Below are positions 12,355-24,272 of a DNA stretch of 64,000 bases, piece after piece. Made by a program: the position numbers and the translations under genes. Below the pieces are notes generated by a model. The model searched no databases, was not told the DNA's origin, and saw only the letters and a program-made list of their open reading frames with translations. The stretch is from Eopsaltria australis (Eukaryota > Chordata > Aves > Passeriformes > Petroicidae), in the NCBI GenBank assembly GCA_034509425.1, contig JAVTVJ010001375.1, forward strand, positions 217,001 to 281,000, in the 5' to 3' direction. How positions within the stretch are numbered: the first letter of the stretch is position 1; the number at the start of each line of letters is the position of its first letter.

Positions 12355-13508
12355 TCGGTCCAGATCAAACTTTAAAAACATGAAGTTCTTTGTGAATTCT
12401 TACCAACTCTTGGTGGCTCTCAAGTAGTTTTAAACCACATCAAAATATAACGATAATGAGGTAATTGTGACATCTTATTAGTGGGTGGATAATTAATATT
12501 AAAAAGCAAGATTATCCCATTAACAGCCTATTGACCATGGCTTTCCCATGGGATGATGGTTGCTGGCTCACTCCCCTGTTTCCTGTTGTCCCAGAACTCC
12601 TGCTGAGCAGAGGCAGGCATTTAGTCACAAAACTGCTTGACTTTTTCACGTGTAAAAATGCAGGATGTTCTCATTTGGCCATTGCAGGTGGTGGCTTACA
12701 AAGATGTTTAAGGCATTTGTGATGATTTAAGCATTTAAGATGATTTAGGCATTAAAAAAGTTTGTCATAAACAGGGCAATTTCTAGTGAGCATGGAAGTA
12801 AAAGGATGTGTACAAACAAGCAGGTAATGGATCTGACTAGAAAATCTGATTAATATATAACGAAATGTTATTCACATAATCAATCCCATTTGGTTCAAAA
12901 GAAATCAGCTACTGAACTGTAATTACATTAAAGCAAAGAGAACTTCTCTATGATGGAACAATCAGAAAAGCTGATTTTCCAAATGAAACACTACACCAAC
13001 AGTGGTTTCACTGCTATTTTCAGAGAAAAAGGTAGTTGAGAACAGCATCAATAGAAATAAAACATATGGATGAAAAGAACCATCAGAATTAAATGCTCTA
13101 ATAAGGTCACGTTGATTTCTCTTTGTCAGAACTATAATTTTGTGTACAACATAGACGTCTGGATAGTTAATACTGACTTTGGAAAGAGATATTTTGATAT
13201 TTTGAAAATATCTGTTCCTGGTAAACAAAATTTTCAGGTTTCAGAGATGATTGGATTGCTCTGTTGAAACAGAGTTACAGCTGTAGGCCTAGAAGTCCAA
13301 ATGCTTAGGAAATTTTGGACACCTGCCTCAGAATATTTGAAAGACAATGTCCGAAAGTACAGCATAGGTACAAAACAGTTGGACCTTTTGTTTTGCTCAA
13401 ATAGAGCCCTTTATCACTGTACTTTCTATTTCTCTCAAAAATGTCTCAGAAGTAGGTTAACTTTATATGTGCATGTCCATATGTATATATCTAGAATGTT
13501 TAGAATTG
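12355..13508. other. Unique non-coding DNA with a short tandem duplication
   Basis: No gene recognised. At 12712-12747 an 18-bp unit (GGCATTTGTGATGATTTA) is repeated in tandem with a few changes, and a partial third copy (GGCATTAAA) follows. The DNA around 12450-12520 is AT-rich with several TAAT cores. Confidence 0.55.
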
Positions 13509-13531
13509 AAAAAAAAAAAAAAAAAAAAAAA
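13509..13531. repeat. Poly(A) run, 23 bases
   Basis: Uninterrupted A23 followed by CAAAACAAG. No AATAAA signal lies just upstream and no retrocopy was recognised, so it is called a homopolymer only. Confidence 0.93.
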
Positions 13532-15158
13532 CAAAACAAGAACTAGATAGAAAAACAATATATGGCAAAATAAAGTAGACTCAACCAGAAAGACACTTTT
13601 TACTTTGTCTTATGCAGTCAAAATCCATATTATTTTTTGACCTGATGCTGAAGAAGTCTGGGAGACATGATTTAGATATTTTGTCTTGTCCTGTTCTTCA
13701 TGGTGCCAGCTGGAATTCTGCAACCCATGCAATGTTTTAATCTCCACTCATAATGAACTCCTAGTTGGAAGAGAATTCTCATCACACATTTCAGTGGTAA
13801 GCTGAGGCAGTGAGGACCCTGCAAGATGGAGTCCATCAGAGAAGAAAGGGAGGGAAGGCAGCAGGTCATCAGTGAGCTGTGTCTCCCTTTGGGTAAGCTA
13901 GTAACAAATGAGTGCTTCTGACTTTGGTGATGCAAACTGATTTGATATGAAGGCTCCTTTACCAAAATGAAATTGTCCGTGATTTTTTTCCAGCCAGACA
14001 TAAGGAATTTTTGACATTTTCCCTGATGTCTTTAAGTTTTTAATTGCTTGCTGCTGCTGTTAGATAACAGAGCTGCTACTCAAACGTATGAAATGTCTGG
14101 TTTGAAGCTATGCTGCTCATGCTGAAGGTGAACGTGTGGAGGGATTTTTAGTGTTAAGTGTCTGAAGTGTTCATCATTTTTCTTTAACACATCTCAAAGA
14201 ACACTGGAATTCATTGTGAACAGAAAGACCGAGACTGTTTTTGTCTGGTATGGCTTAATTTTGTGCTCTGTGCTACCAATATTCTTCCATGCCATCCACT
14301 TTCCTCTTTCTTTTCAGAAACAGCCACATGGCTCATAATCTTCTCTTCTGTGTCTAGTGACAATGGCCTTTGAATCTACAGACTCATCTCCTCTGCTTTT
14401 GAATAACCTTTGTTGGCCAGATATTGTCTTTCTTGAGCCGAGTAATTTATTTTCTAGGAAACAGACAGGTTTTCTGGCTGTAATAGACAAACACTCCCAC
14501 CCTCCCTCATCATTCAGTTCTGGAATATTTTATTCACTGCTTTTGCCCACAGTACCTCCTAATTCGAATATGCATGACTGAAGAATATGACTGACCTCTC
14601 TTAAAGGCTTATGAGAGATCTGGATTTTTTTTTTCTTCTTCACAGTGAATTGAAGGACTATTAAAATGAAGAACCAAACACCTTTCTCTGACTCATATTG
14701 ATATTTTATTCCAGAATGAAAAAATAAGATAAAAATATCTAGGACATCTGTGTAGTTATTAGAATTATGAACACATCTAAAGTTTCCAAAGCAGCTTGCT
14801 CATTTGAAGAGTAATGATGCCTAAAGCACCTCAGAAACACTATCAGTCTCTTCTGCCTGTATTTCAAGCTGAAAGAGAACACCACTTCTTAAAAATCATC
14901 AAGTTTCTAAAGAAAATTGTAACTCAGTTACCCAAATAGCCAAGTTACCAGTTACCCATATGTTCAAGATTGGATGAGGACTTTATTTTCTGAGGATGCT
15001 AAATGAATTTTCTGGCCTGGCAAGTGATGTTCTGTTGTAGGAGGTAAATTGTACAGACTTTATAGTCTATATTGAATTTTAGTTGCTCCAAATAAGACAG
15101 ACAAACAGTACAGAAGTTCTTAGATATTATTTTGATTTTAGACTCACTAACCTCAGAT
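13532..15158. other. Unique non-coding DNA, nothing recognised
   Basis: No gene or repeat family recognised. The 109-codon minus-strand frame near 13.7-14.0 kb has no domain, and its surroundings show no splice structure or transcript signal. Confidence 0.5.
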
Positions 15159-15205
15159 CATAGAATCACAGAATGTTCTGAGTAGGTGGGATTTGACTCC
15201 CTTCT
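15159..15205 (-). mobile_element. Short CR1 LINE 3' end
   Basis: CATAGAATCACAGAATGTTC, followed by TGAGTAGGTGGGA, is the antisense of a CR1 3' terminus as seen in avian genomes, where ATTCTGTGATTCTATG closes the element. Only about 45 bp can be recognised before the similarity fades. CR1 copies are usually severely truncated at the 5' end, which fits. A short CA-rich patch follows at about 15232-15250. Confidence 0.6.
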
Positions 15206-17057
15206 GCATGTTGGAAATCGTGACAGCACATTCACACATACACACACTGACAAAGAAAAGCTGAAAATCCTTCCCAAAGCAAAATGGTCCTCCCAGACAA
15301 GGAAGTTGTCACTAGGTCAGGAACCCTGTAAACTGGGAAAGCATGTGGCTGAAATTAATTTAAAGGAAACCCACACTAGAATTTATGAAAGCCATACAAG
15401 CAGCAAAGCTGAAACAGAGCAGAACGATGCCACTGGATGCTGGGAAGTGAGAAAGTTTCAGAAATGTTGTGAAGGCAAAGGTTGTAGAGAGGAGAAGGAG
15501 AGACCACATATTTTAAAAGGACATTTTATCCTTTGAAAACCTGTTTGCTTTGGTCTGTTACTAAAAAAATTAGGACAAGGATTATTGTCCTATTCGTTTC
15601 ACCCTGTTTCATGGAACATTGTTCTATAAAAATAAGTTACTGTTATTATCATGATAAATAAAGGACAGATCTGAACAGCGCTATAAATTTTGGTAGTTTT
15701 AGATCTATTGCATGAATTTAAATGGATGTTTTTGTCACGGTTATCTATTCCCTTGACCACTCTTTTCAAAGAATTAAGGATATAGAATTTTAATATTCAA
15801 ATAAACTGCATTTTGCAGCATAATTTCTTCAGTATCTGGAAATGAAGCAGTGCTAATAATAATGATCATGCCAAAATATAAATATTAACTATAAATAATT
15901 GCTACTAGACACAAGCAAAACACAGAGCTTAGATCTTTTCGTAATCAAGCTCCTTTATCCTTGTTCAGTGAGCTGTTGGATTAGGATGAGGATGAAGACC
16001 TTGAAAATTCTGACTTCCCAAATGATACAAAATCACCCAGGTCTGGGAATAAACCAGAAATCAGAGAAACGTTTCTGCAAAAAAATCTTAGATGCTGTGA
16101 AGAACTAAACAAAACCAGACTGGAAACAACATTTCCATCTTTTACAGCACTATTGCCGTCATGTCATGTTCTACAAGTTGCTGCCTTCCAACCACAAGAC
16201 CTTCTAAGGACACTCTTTGGCCACACTGACACACACTCCCAAAACTAATTTCCAATTAGTAAAAAAGAAAATGTGGAACAAAATCCTGACAAGTAGCTGA
16301 TCACTGCTCTAAGGCTTCAGAGAATATATAAGGTTATCCACACTAAACTTCGTGTACTTTCTTTTCTGCCTAGATTTGACCCTTACCCAAGATATTGTGG
16401 CGGAGAAACAGGAAAGTTTCCTGGGAATCTTTTGAAACAACTTGGTCATGTTTTATTTATTTTAGAGGATAGAGAGGGCATTGTGGAAATAGTTGGATTT
16501 GGGAAGAAAGTGCAGAGTCATCCAAACCAATAGCTTCGGAGGTGATGTTTCGGGGTTGTTTCACTGCAACTTTCAAAGATTTTGTTAGCTTTAAATCTAC
16601 ATTCTTGTCAAAATAAAAAGAAGAAAGCAACCACACAGTCCAAAAGAGACAAGGTTCTTTATGCAGCTACTCATCTAAATTCAAATTATTGCTCTGTCAA
16701 TATTGTAGAATGTCAAAACCACTTGCAAATTGTTAATGTTCAGGTGTATTTTTCTAATTCTTAAATTTAGAAATATTCACTCCTTTTCAACAAGTATTCA
16801 CTAGAAAAATATCTTGTATTTGGAATCCTTACAACAGAACTCAGCTTGACTATTTTCATGTGGTACTCCAGCAAAGAATGGAAGGAGCTGCATGATAAAA
16901 ATACGTTTTGAAAAAAATAACATATTTTGTCGATCGGAACACCCTTTCTCACTCAGCTTCTGCTAAAATGTCTGATATTTTAGGATCCTTTCCCTTTTTC
17001 ATCTCCAGAATTCAGTGCCAATTCCATGTAAAATTAATAACCTGATCCAAATTAGCC
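15206..17057. other. Unique non-coding DNA, nothing recognised
   Basis: Contains a 116-codon plus-strand frame from 15186 that overlaps the CR1 tail and has no recognisable domain. It is treated as spurious. No other feature recognised. Confidence 0.5.
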
Positions 17058-17142
17058 CTGTTTCAGGATGGAAATTGAGCCAGATGACCTCCAATGGTCC
17101 TTTGCAAGCAAAATTGTTGTGTTCCTGAGGCTACTGTTCAGC
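17058..17142 (+). mobile_element. Decayed CR1 3' end (tentative)
   Basis: GAGCCAGATGACCTCCAATG, followed by GTCCTTTGCAAGC, resembles the last segment of plus-strand CR1 copies (GGACTAGATGACCTCCAGAGGTCCCTTCCAACC type). A degraded tail-like stretch (AATTGTTGTGTTCCTGAGG) follows. It is short and divergent, so confidence is limited. Confidence 0.42.
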
Positions 17143-17879
17143 ATGACTTTTTGGAGGTTGTCAAAAAAGGAAGAAGAAGGAGATGTCTAGGCTTCAGCAG
17201 TCGTGTCTGGTGACATGCAGTCAGTTGCTGATCCAAATTTACTCAATGCTCGATTATATAAGATCCTAATGGAATAGGGATATAAAACAGAAAATATTAA
17301 ATACATATTATTAATTGATATTATAGGAATATAAGTAATTTATTCACCTTTAAAAATTAGAGAAGAAGATCTGGAAACAGCTTTAAATACAAACAAGTGG
17401 TGTGAGTGGATCTTCTTCTATTTTAACATACATCTGACCTGCATAACAAAACTTTCACCGAGTGAGTCTGTGCAGTACCTTGAAGTGGGTGGAGGGTTGG
17501 AAGTCTTCCTTAACATATACTTAAATAATCCAGAAATGACATAATCACCTCTGCTTTAGAAATCCTTACTTTTGCAAATGAGTAACCCTTTTCTTCCTCT
17601 TCAATTTGGAGACCTGTACTCTCATTATTGCAGATTATTTTGTTCATGACATGAGTAGAGGTTACGCTGACATTATAATAACTGATCAAAAATGAGAACA
17701 GAAACAAGGCAATGAAAATAATCTAAAACTTTCTCAACAAACAAAATATAAAAGAGCCTTTCTGAAAGAGTTTTAAACTGTCTGCCCTGTATTTTTTTTA
17801 ACAGAGCCTAAATTCTTCGCATAATATAATGAATAACACACACTAGGCATTGAAAAAATAGGTCTGTAATTATACTACA

Positions 17880-18232
17880 GGGGCTTGGTGACACTGATAA
17901 AACATTCACCATCACCCTCTCATTGGAATTAGGCTAATTATGTACATAGTTGGGTGTCCATTAATCCTGTTATTATTATTATTATTTAACAGTATTATTC
18001 ATAATGTAAGCTTTCCTTCCTTTAATTTCAGACCTGTAACAATCGAGAATGTTCCATGCTTAATTAGCAGCCAAAAGCTTGAAAGTACAGTATAATGGGA
18101 CATTATGGGGGCTCTATAGTGAGTTAATGACATAGCAACCAGCTAACGAGAATGAGAAATTTTTACAGTGGCATTCTAAAATGAACTGCATGGAAGCACA
18201 AGTTGTGTCAAATAACACCATTGCCAGTATCC
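17880..18232. promoter_or_regulatory. Candidate conserved non-coding element
   Basis: Unique, balanced DNA with clustered homeodomain-type sites: GGCTAATTA at 17932-17940, a short (TTA)n patch near 17969-17986, and TTAATTAGCAGCC around 18060-18072. The style matches known vertebrate conserved enhancers. This is inferred from appearance only. Frames in it are all short. Confidence 0.3.
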
Positions 18233-19440
18233 CTACTTAGTTTCCACAAGTGAGATAGGTGCCAGAACCACATCTTGCACTCCTCAGAGGAGTAAGACTC
18301 CTCCATGCCCTACCAATGGTTTTCTCTAGTAGGAAGAAAACTTAGTAAACCTTGAGTAAGACTTGCACTAGCAGTGCTCATCTCTGGGAGTCTCTCTAGG
18401 AGCCATTCTCTGGGACCAAAACCTATCTCAAACAAGGGAAAAAGAGCAGGGACAGGAGAAAAAAAAAGCTTAGGCTGAAAGTGTCCAAAAACAAATACCT
18501 TTTTATAAAACTGCCCTTCATCTTGGACCATGTTAGGTTGGTCTGCAGGATGGCAGTGTTCTCTATACACCATGGAAAAGGTAATTTCTAAAAAGGGAAA
18601 CTTTACTGAATTCAGCATAATGCTGATATTTAAGGGACCTGGACTTTACTCTTATTTTTAAGGTACAAGTTCACTGAGTAATATGAGAGGTGTATACTCT
18701 GCCCCCACATATAAAACATAATAATATTATTTTACTGCAACAAGGTGTTGATTTAGAGTGTACAAAGAACAGTCTTTAAGCAATTGTTCATTCTTTAACT
18801 GTGCAGTAAGAAGGAGCCTAGTATTTTCCACAAAGTTTTGTAGTATTAATGCTACTGCAATTCAACCTAAATTAAGCTTATTGAAGTAAGTATATTTTTA
18901 CATCAAGTGATTACAGTAGCCTACACAGAACACTCTCTATTCAACGTAATTTAGTAGAGGCTGAACTATTAATTACAACTTTTCTCTGGGAATACTTTCC
19001 TGTGCTTGTTTAAGAATAGTCAGACTTGCAATCAGACTAAGATATTTCTCTATAACAGATGATATTACTTACTTTCCAGAAATGCTTTTCCTTCGACTCC
19101 AATTCCTTACAATCCTGTGGTTTTTGTTAGAGATTTAACTCTGAGGTGGCTACATTTAAATTATGTGAATTCTACCCCCATATTCTCATGTTTTACCCTT
19201 TTAAAAGTGCAACTTCAGACTGCTTCTGTCACTAGATATGAATCGGTGTGAACGTAGATCTCAGGCGATAATCCTTCACATATCTGAGACAAAATTTTAT
19301 AGGAAGAAGTCATGAAATAGTAACCACTCTGTGTTCCATCATTTCTACATCTGTTACCAGAAGTCTCTGGTCTCAAAACCAGCCCCTGAGTAACAAAAGT
19401 TGGACTGTGAAAGCCAGCTCCAACTCAAGAATTTTCAAAA
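18233..19440. other. Unique non-coding DNA, nothing recognised
   Basis: No gene or repeat recognised. The 102-codon minus-strand frame near 18.3-18.6 kb shows no domain. Confidence 0.5.
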
Positions 19441-19620
19441 TATTTATTTTTTGTTTATGTTTTTGTTTTGTTTAGTTTGGTGGTTTTTGTTTGTTTGTTT
19501 GTTTGTTTTTTGTTTTTTGGGGTTTTTTTATATTTTGGGTTTTTTTGGATTGAGGTTTTTTTTTTTTTTTTTGCTGTTTTTTGGATTTTTTGATTCTTGT
19601 TTTCTGGTCATTGGAACAAA
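19441..19620. repeat. T/G-rich low-complexity tract
   Basis: T runs broken by single G or GG, including a (GTTT)n patch near 19480-19507. It creates a Phe-rich spurious plus-strand frame of 77 codons. It is the strand complement of the A/C-rich tracts elsewhere in the window. Confidence 0.88.
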
Positions 19621-20224
19621 ACTTAAAAGCTGATGTCAAGGAGGAAAAGTAAAATATAGATATCTTTCTCCCATCTACCCCAAATTAGTCAGAAAAGTAG
19701 ATAATATGAAATTGTACAAAAATATAAGTGGAAAGAATTATTGCCCCATTTTTCTGTGAATGAAGGGTTTTAACATACAAATAAGATTGCAAATAAGATA
19801 CAAATGAGATTTAACCTATAAATAAGTTTGTGAGAGAAAACAAAAAGTACATCAAACAGTATTTCATAGAGTCTCTATTGAAGAATATATGCTTCTTCTT
19901 TTTGGTAAGGATGAAGATACTACAACAGAATGAAAAGGTTTTTCCAGTTGGTGCTGTTTTCCCGCCTTGCTCAAATTTGTTTCAGTGATTACATTTTTCC
20001 CTTCAAGTTTCTATACTGGATTTTAGCTGAGCTGAATATAAGAAAGAATAATTTTGATTTGCTATAAAGGCTTGACAAGACATGTAATTGTTTACATTTG
20101 AGAATTTAACCCTAAAATCAAAATAAAACAAAATGCAATAATTTCTTATTCAAGTATTATTGGTCCTGCACATATTCTGTGTCAAGAGAAAAAGAATTAC
20201 CATTTCTCTCATTCCCTTTGTGCA

Positions 20225-20470
20225 AATCAGAAATGAAAACTAAATAACTGGGCATAGCATGCCAAACACTCATAAATCAAATCTGCCCCCAAATAAGCAC
20301 TATTCATAATAAAAATATGCAAATAGCATTGACAGAAGCCATGCAAATAATTTCAGAAGTAAATCAGGGTAAGTGGGCAGTAATAAATTTCAGTTTGACT
20401 GGAACGGCAGAAATTTAGACGAATTAGTGAAAGGTGGGAATGTTTTACAACCAGATGGAAAGACAGTAAT
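20225..20470. promoter_or_regulatory. Candidate element with two octamer (POU) motifs
   Basis: Two exact ATGCAAAT octamers lie at 20317-20324 and 20341-20348, on the same strand and 24 bp apart. Octamers of this type bind POU/Oct transcription factors. The surrounding DNA is unique and not low-complexity. Regulatory function is an inference. The DNA between 19621 and 20224 showed nothing recognisable. Confidence 0.35.
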
Positions 20471-20984
20471 CACCTGATCAAGTGCAACTGGACACTGCAG
20501 ATTATTCCATCTTCCTCTTTAGGATGTGATATGCATGGGATATTAACCAGACCTCTTCCAGACTTATTTCTGTAAATCATTTGGGTGGGGAAAAAAATTG
20601 TGCAGAAATATCAACAACATCATGTAATGAGTCTGCATGCAAACCCAAACCAGTAACAATTAGAGATAAGGAATAAAAATTCTGCTCTTTGCTGTGGAGT
20701 TTCAACAAGGCTCCCTCCATTGTGCTTGTGCAAGGGACCTTAAGATAAAGTGCTAGCTCCTTTCTTCCTCTCCTGGCTGCATCGTGTAGGAGAAAAGGAA
20801 GCAAAGAGCCCTGAGGAGCACAGGCATTCCAGGGATTCTTGCTGCCTCTTTGGCAACACCTATGCTGTATTAATCCTTGTACCTGATGTCTAGGAACCAG
20901 GGTGGCAGGTGTCACAGGGACTGGAAAGACAGAGAAATCAGGCAGTTCAATGCGACAGAACCATGAGTTTCAGTATCAGTAAGG

Positions 20985-21058
20985 CTCACCTACTCCAGAG
21001 ATCTAGCCTGACTTCTGTTTTTCACACACAGTCCTAAACCACCATGGTATTTGTACAG
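20985..21058 (-). mobile_element. Possible ancient CR1 3' fragment
   Basis: GATCTAGCCTGACTTCTGTT, followed by TTTCACACACAG, recalls the antisense 3' region of old CR1 copies (ATCTAGTCTGACCTCCTGTATAACACAG type). It is very short and divergent. The 112-codon minus-strand frame at 20577-20915 just upstream has no domain I recognise. Confidence 0.3.
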
Positions 21059-21451
21059 AAGTGTCTCTGCAGCTGGTGTGGATATATTATCTTTGTGTTA
21101 GAATGGCCAAATAGAAAGAATATAACCAGCAGCTTCAGGTCTTAGGTTCTCCACCATGCAACCGAATCCATGGTGACACTCCTACACTGGAATCAAAGTG
21201 TCTTCCTAGCTGTTTGGTGGGAGTTTATGACTTATTATTTGAAATTGTTTATCAAAAAAAGAGATAGACATTTTTTCAAACAAGAATATGAATTAACTGT
21301 CCCTTTAAAATTTCTGGAGGAAAATAATTATATACTTACTAAACAAGAAACCAGTCCTGCCTTCAGATTAGATACAGCTTCAGGCAGAAAAACTTTAGCA
21401 GAGCTTCATTTCTCTCTTACCTTCAACTCCTTCCTGACTGAAAAGATAATT

Positions 21452-21552
21452 TTTCAATAGTTTTTTTTGTTGTTGTTGTTAGGGTTTTTTTGGTTTGTTT
21501 TTTGGGTTTTTTTCTCTGCCTTTCTTTTCTTTTCTCCTTTTTTTTTTTTAGT
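21452..21552. repeat. T-rich low-complexity tract
   Basis: Runs of T with interspersed G, GG and C, including (GTT)n near 21469-21481 and T10 at about 21540-21550. Low complexity. Confidence 0.85.
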
Positions 21553-21764
21553 CTAATTTCTTAGGTGACTGAGATGCTAATCAAGCAACTCAAGACAGAG
21601 AGGCTAGTGAAAATAATCAAATGTGAAACTGTCCAGGGGAAACACTCTACTTTGAAGTAAAAGAGAGGAAATTGTCATTTTGAAGCCACTAGAGACAGCC
21701 TTCTTGTTACAAAGAAGACCCTGGGGAGTCACTACCTGATTTGCTCTTAGTCAGGCTGGCATCT

Positions 21765-21890
21765 CAGTGACAGGGCAATTGTAATTAGGATGAATAAAAT
21801 GAGAGAAGTGCCAGCTCCCCAGTTTGTAATTCAGTGAGCGACATTAAAGACACAGTATTATGTTTAATTTTTTGAGGAATCAGGCACTGT
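21765..21890. promoter_or_regulatory. Candidate conserved non-coding element
   Basis: Unique DNA with GGGCAATTGTAATTAGGATG near 21773-21792, then TTTGTAATTCAGTGAGCGAC and a short AT-rich stretch. The mix of homeodomain-type cores within non-repetitive sequence is enhancer-like. Tentative, from sequence style only. Confidence 0.27.
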
Positions 21891-22821
21891 GCTAACACGT
21901 AGCAGGACTTCCCCCTACAGAGATGACTTACATAAAATCTGAATCTCTTTCCATGAAGAACACAAATATGACACAGGCAAGGGAGCCCAGATGGTTATGG
22001 AACTTTAGGCAATCTTCAGGAAAAGATAAGATAGAAAATCAGATGTTGGGATTTGTTTTGCCTTCTGAGAAGAGTCACACAAGAGGAAAACAATGAAGCT
22101 TCACTGACGTAACTGATATTACGGTGTGATCTTTCATCTTTTCATCTGACTAATGAAAATTACAGGGTACAGATGCATCAAAGACCATTCCTATTATTGC
22201 CATTTGAATCAGTAACTCCAAAACAGAATATTTTCAGCATCATTTTCTGGGTATTTATAATTAATTTCCAGGTAAAATAACAGTTGTTCCAGAAAATGTG
22301 GAAATTTACATATGTAAAAACTTAAAGTTCATATTTAATAACTGAACCCTGTTCAAAATCTCTTCTAAAAGTGAGATGTCATGACTCAGATAGAAAAACA
22401 TGCACAATGGGGAAGTTTGCTGTCAATCTTCATTTCCAAACATGAACTGAAATTCTCAGAAGAAATTTCATCTTCTCTAAAGCCAGAAAATAAACGCAAA
22501 ACCTCTGCAAAGAATAAGTTCAGATTGCAAAGAATAAGTGAGGACTGTTAAAAAATAATCAGCTTGTAGATTTATGTATAAAGAATATGGCTCCCCAGAG
22601 GCTGAACTCTGGCTTCAACTCTTCATTGGTAACCACAAGTGCCTATCAGGTACCCTGTGAAGACACAGCCAGGGAGTGATAAGTATGCTGCACATAATTT
22701 TGCCTTTTGTTTCTGTGAGTTGAAAAAAAAAAGCCCAGAACATGAATATAATTCAAAGCTGGAAAAGTTTCCTTTTGCACAAACATGAATGGTCCAGTAA
22801 GGCACTGAAATATGCCGGTAT

Positions 22822-22824
<3 letters not shown>
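21891..22824. other. Unique non-coding DNA with a 20-bp tandem duplication
   Basis: No gene recognised. At 22507-22546 a 20-bp unit beginning GCAAAGAATAAGT occurs twice in tandem; the first 13 bases of the unit match exactly and the rest is looser. Confidence 0.55.
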
Positions 22825-22861
<37 letters not shown>

Positions 22862-22884
22862 TATATGTATATATATATATATAC
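22825..22884. repeat. (AC)n / (AT)n compound microsatellite
   Basis: (AC)n at 22825-22857 with about 16 uninterrupted units, then AAC and an alternating AT-rich block (ATATATGTATATATATATATATAC) to 22884. It gives rise to Cys/Val-repeat frames on the minus strand that are not genes. Confidence 0.97.
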
Positions 22885-23469
22885 TATATTTTCCTTTCCA
22901 AATTTGCATTTTAAAATTGGAGGCAAAGATTCCAGAAGTCTGATGAAAATTCATATTTGAACGATTCTGTGACCATCAATTTTGCAGGGGCCACAAGTTC
23001 TACACAATCAAGTCCTCTGCCACAGCAGCTCAAAATGATAAATACAACAATAACCATGCACTGTCACTGAGCTCAACCTTGGCCATGTCTAATTTGTAGC
23101 AGTGCCTCAGTCTAATCCTAGTGAAGTTCCTGTCTATATTACAGATTGAAACTGGTTTGTTAGCAGGTGGGCTGGGAGACAACCTTTCTGTGATTGGTCC
23201 CTCTGGCAGTTCTGCATCTGTAATGTAGGTGGACTGTCAGGGTTACTTTAAGATTTCTTTTTTGGAGCTGTCAGCTCAGTCAGTGCCACAACCATTAAAT
23301 TCTGTTGAAAATATCAGTTTTCAAAGAGAAAGTCCTTTTTTGACTTGCTCCAGTTGCCTTCCTCACCTTGTTTTGTCATGAAAGTCATGAAGCCAACAGC
23401 TATGTATTGTTATTACTTGTAGTTTTGGGTTTGTCAAATTAATTTTTTCTGCTGATGTTTAAGTCTTGG

Positions 23470-23470
<1 letters not shown>

Positions 23471-23527
<57 letters not shown>

Positions 23528-23587
23528 CTCTTTCAGCCCATCCATCCATCCATCCATCCATCCATCCATCCATCCATCCATCCATCT
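23471..23587. repeat. (TATC)n / (CCAT)n compound tetranucleotide array
   Basis: 14 perfect TATC units (23471-23526), an 11-bp spacer (TCTCTTTCAGC), then about 12 perfect CCAT units (23538-23585). The two motifs differ by one base, so one may have arisen from the other. The DNA between 22885 and 23470 holds nothing recognised. Confidence 0.97.
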
Positions 23588-23699
23588 ATCTGTAATCTAT
23601 ACAGTTTTTTCCTAAACAGGGAAATCAGCAATTCCAAACTCTGCATTAAGTCCCACAAGAGTTGCCACCAGATTCCAGCCTCATCATCACTACATCATG

Positions 23700-23935
23700 G
23701 GGTTTAAAACAAAACCAAATAATAATAATTAAAAAAAACCACCAAACAAAATAAAACAGCAACAACATAAAACTCCAAATAAACAAACAAAAAAAGCAAC
23801 CAAGAAATACCCAAAACAAAACAGAAGCAAAACTGAAAAAATCCCCTACCTGAAAAAAACCAAACCCAAACCAACCAAAAAACCCAACAAACCTACAAAC
23901 CACCCCCCCCCCCCCGAAAAACCCAAAAGTAGAAA
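23700..23935. repeat. A/C-rich low-complexity tract with C13
   Basis: Over 200 bp made mainly of A runs broken by C, CC and CCC, ending in 13 uninterrupted C at 23903-23915. It contains an 85-codon Phe/Trp-rich minus-strand frame produced by the composition. Confidence 0.9.
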
Positions 23936-24202
23936 AATATTCATCCCTTTACAGTATATCCCCCAAGACACTCATACTAAATCCAGCAAAGAAGATCTGT
24001 GCTTTTTGAGGGAAAAGTAAATGACAGTTTAAATTTAAGCAAAAGGAAAGATAACTGAGAGGTAAATCAGGTGATTGTTATTAAAAGGGAGGATGAAGAA
24101 AAGCTCCTTGGTTATCATACCTCAGCTCCAAATTAGTAATTCTGTTTGTAAGATAGTATTTTGAAACTTCTCAGTTTGAAAACCAGGATATGAGACATTA
24201 GA

Positions 24203-24203
<1 letters not shown>

Positions 24204-24250
<47 letters not shown>

Positions 24251-24272
24251 AAAAAAAAACAAAACCAAAAAA
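24204..24272. repeat. Poly(A) run of 46 bases and A-rich tail
   Basis: A46 at 24204-24249, then C-interrupted A runs to about 24272. No AATAAA lies upstream and no retrocopy body is recognised. Exact length in any assembly should be treated as uncertain because homopolymers of this size are error-prone. Confidence 0.95.

Noticed and set aside
15186..15536. 116-codon plus-strand frame
   Set aside because: Overlaps a CR1 tail, with no domain and no upstream exon or promoter signal.
22623..22954. Two overlapping minus-strand frames with Cys-Val repeats
   Set aside because: Produced by the (AC)n microsatellite.
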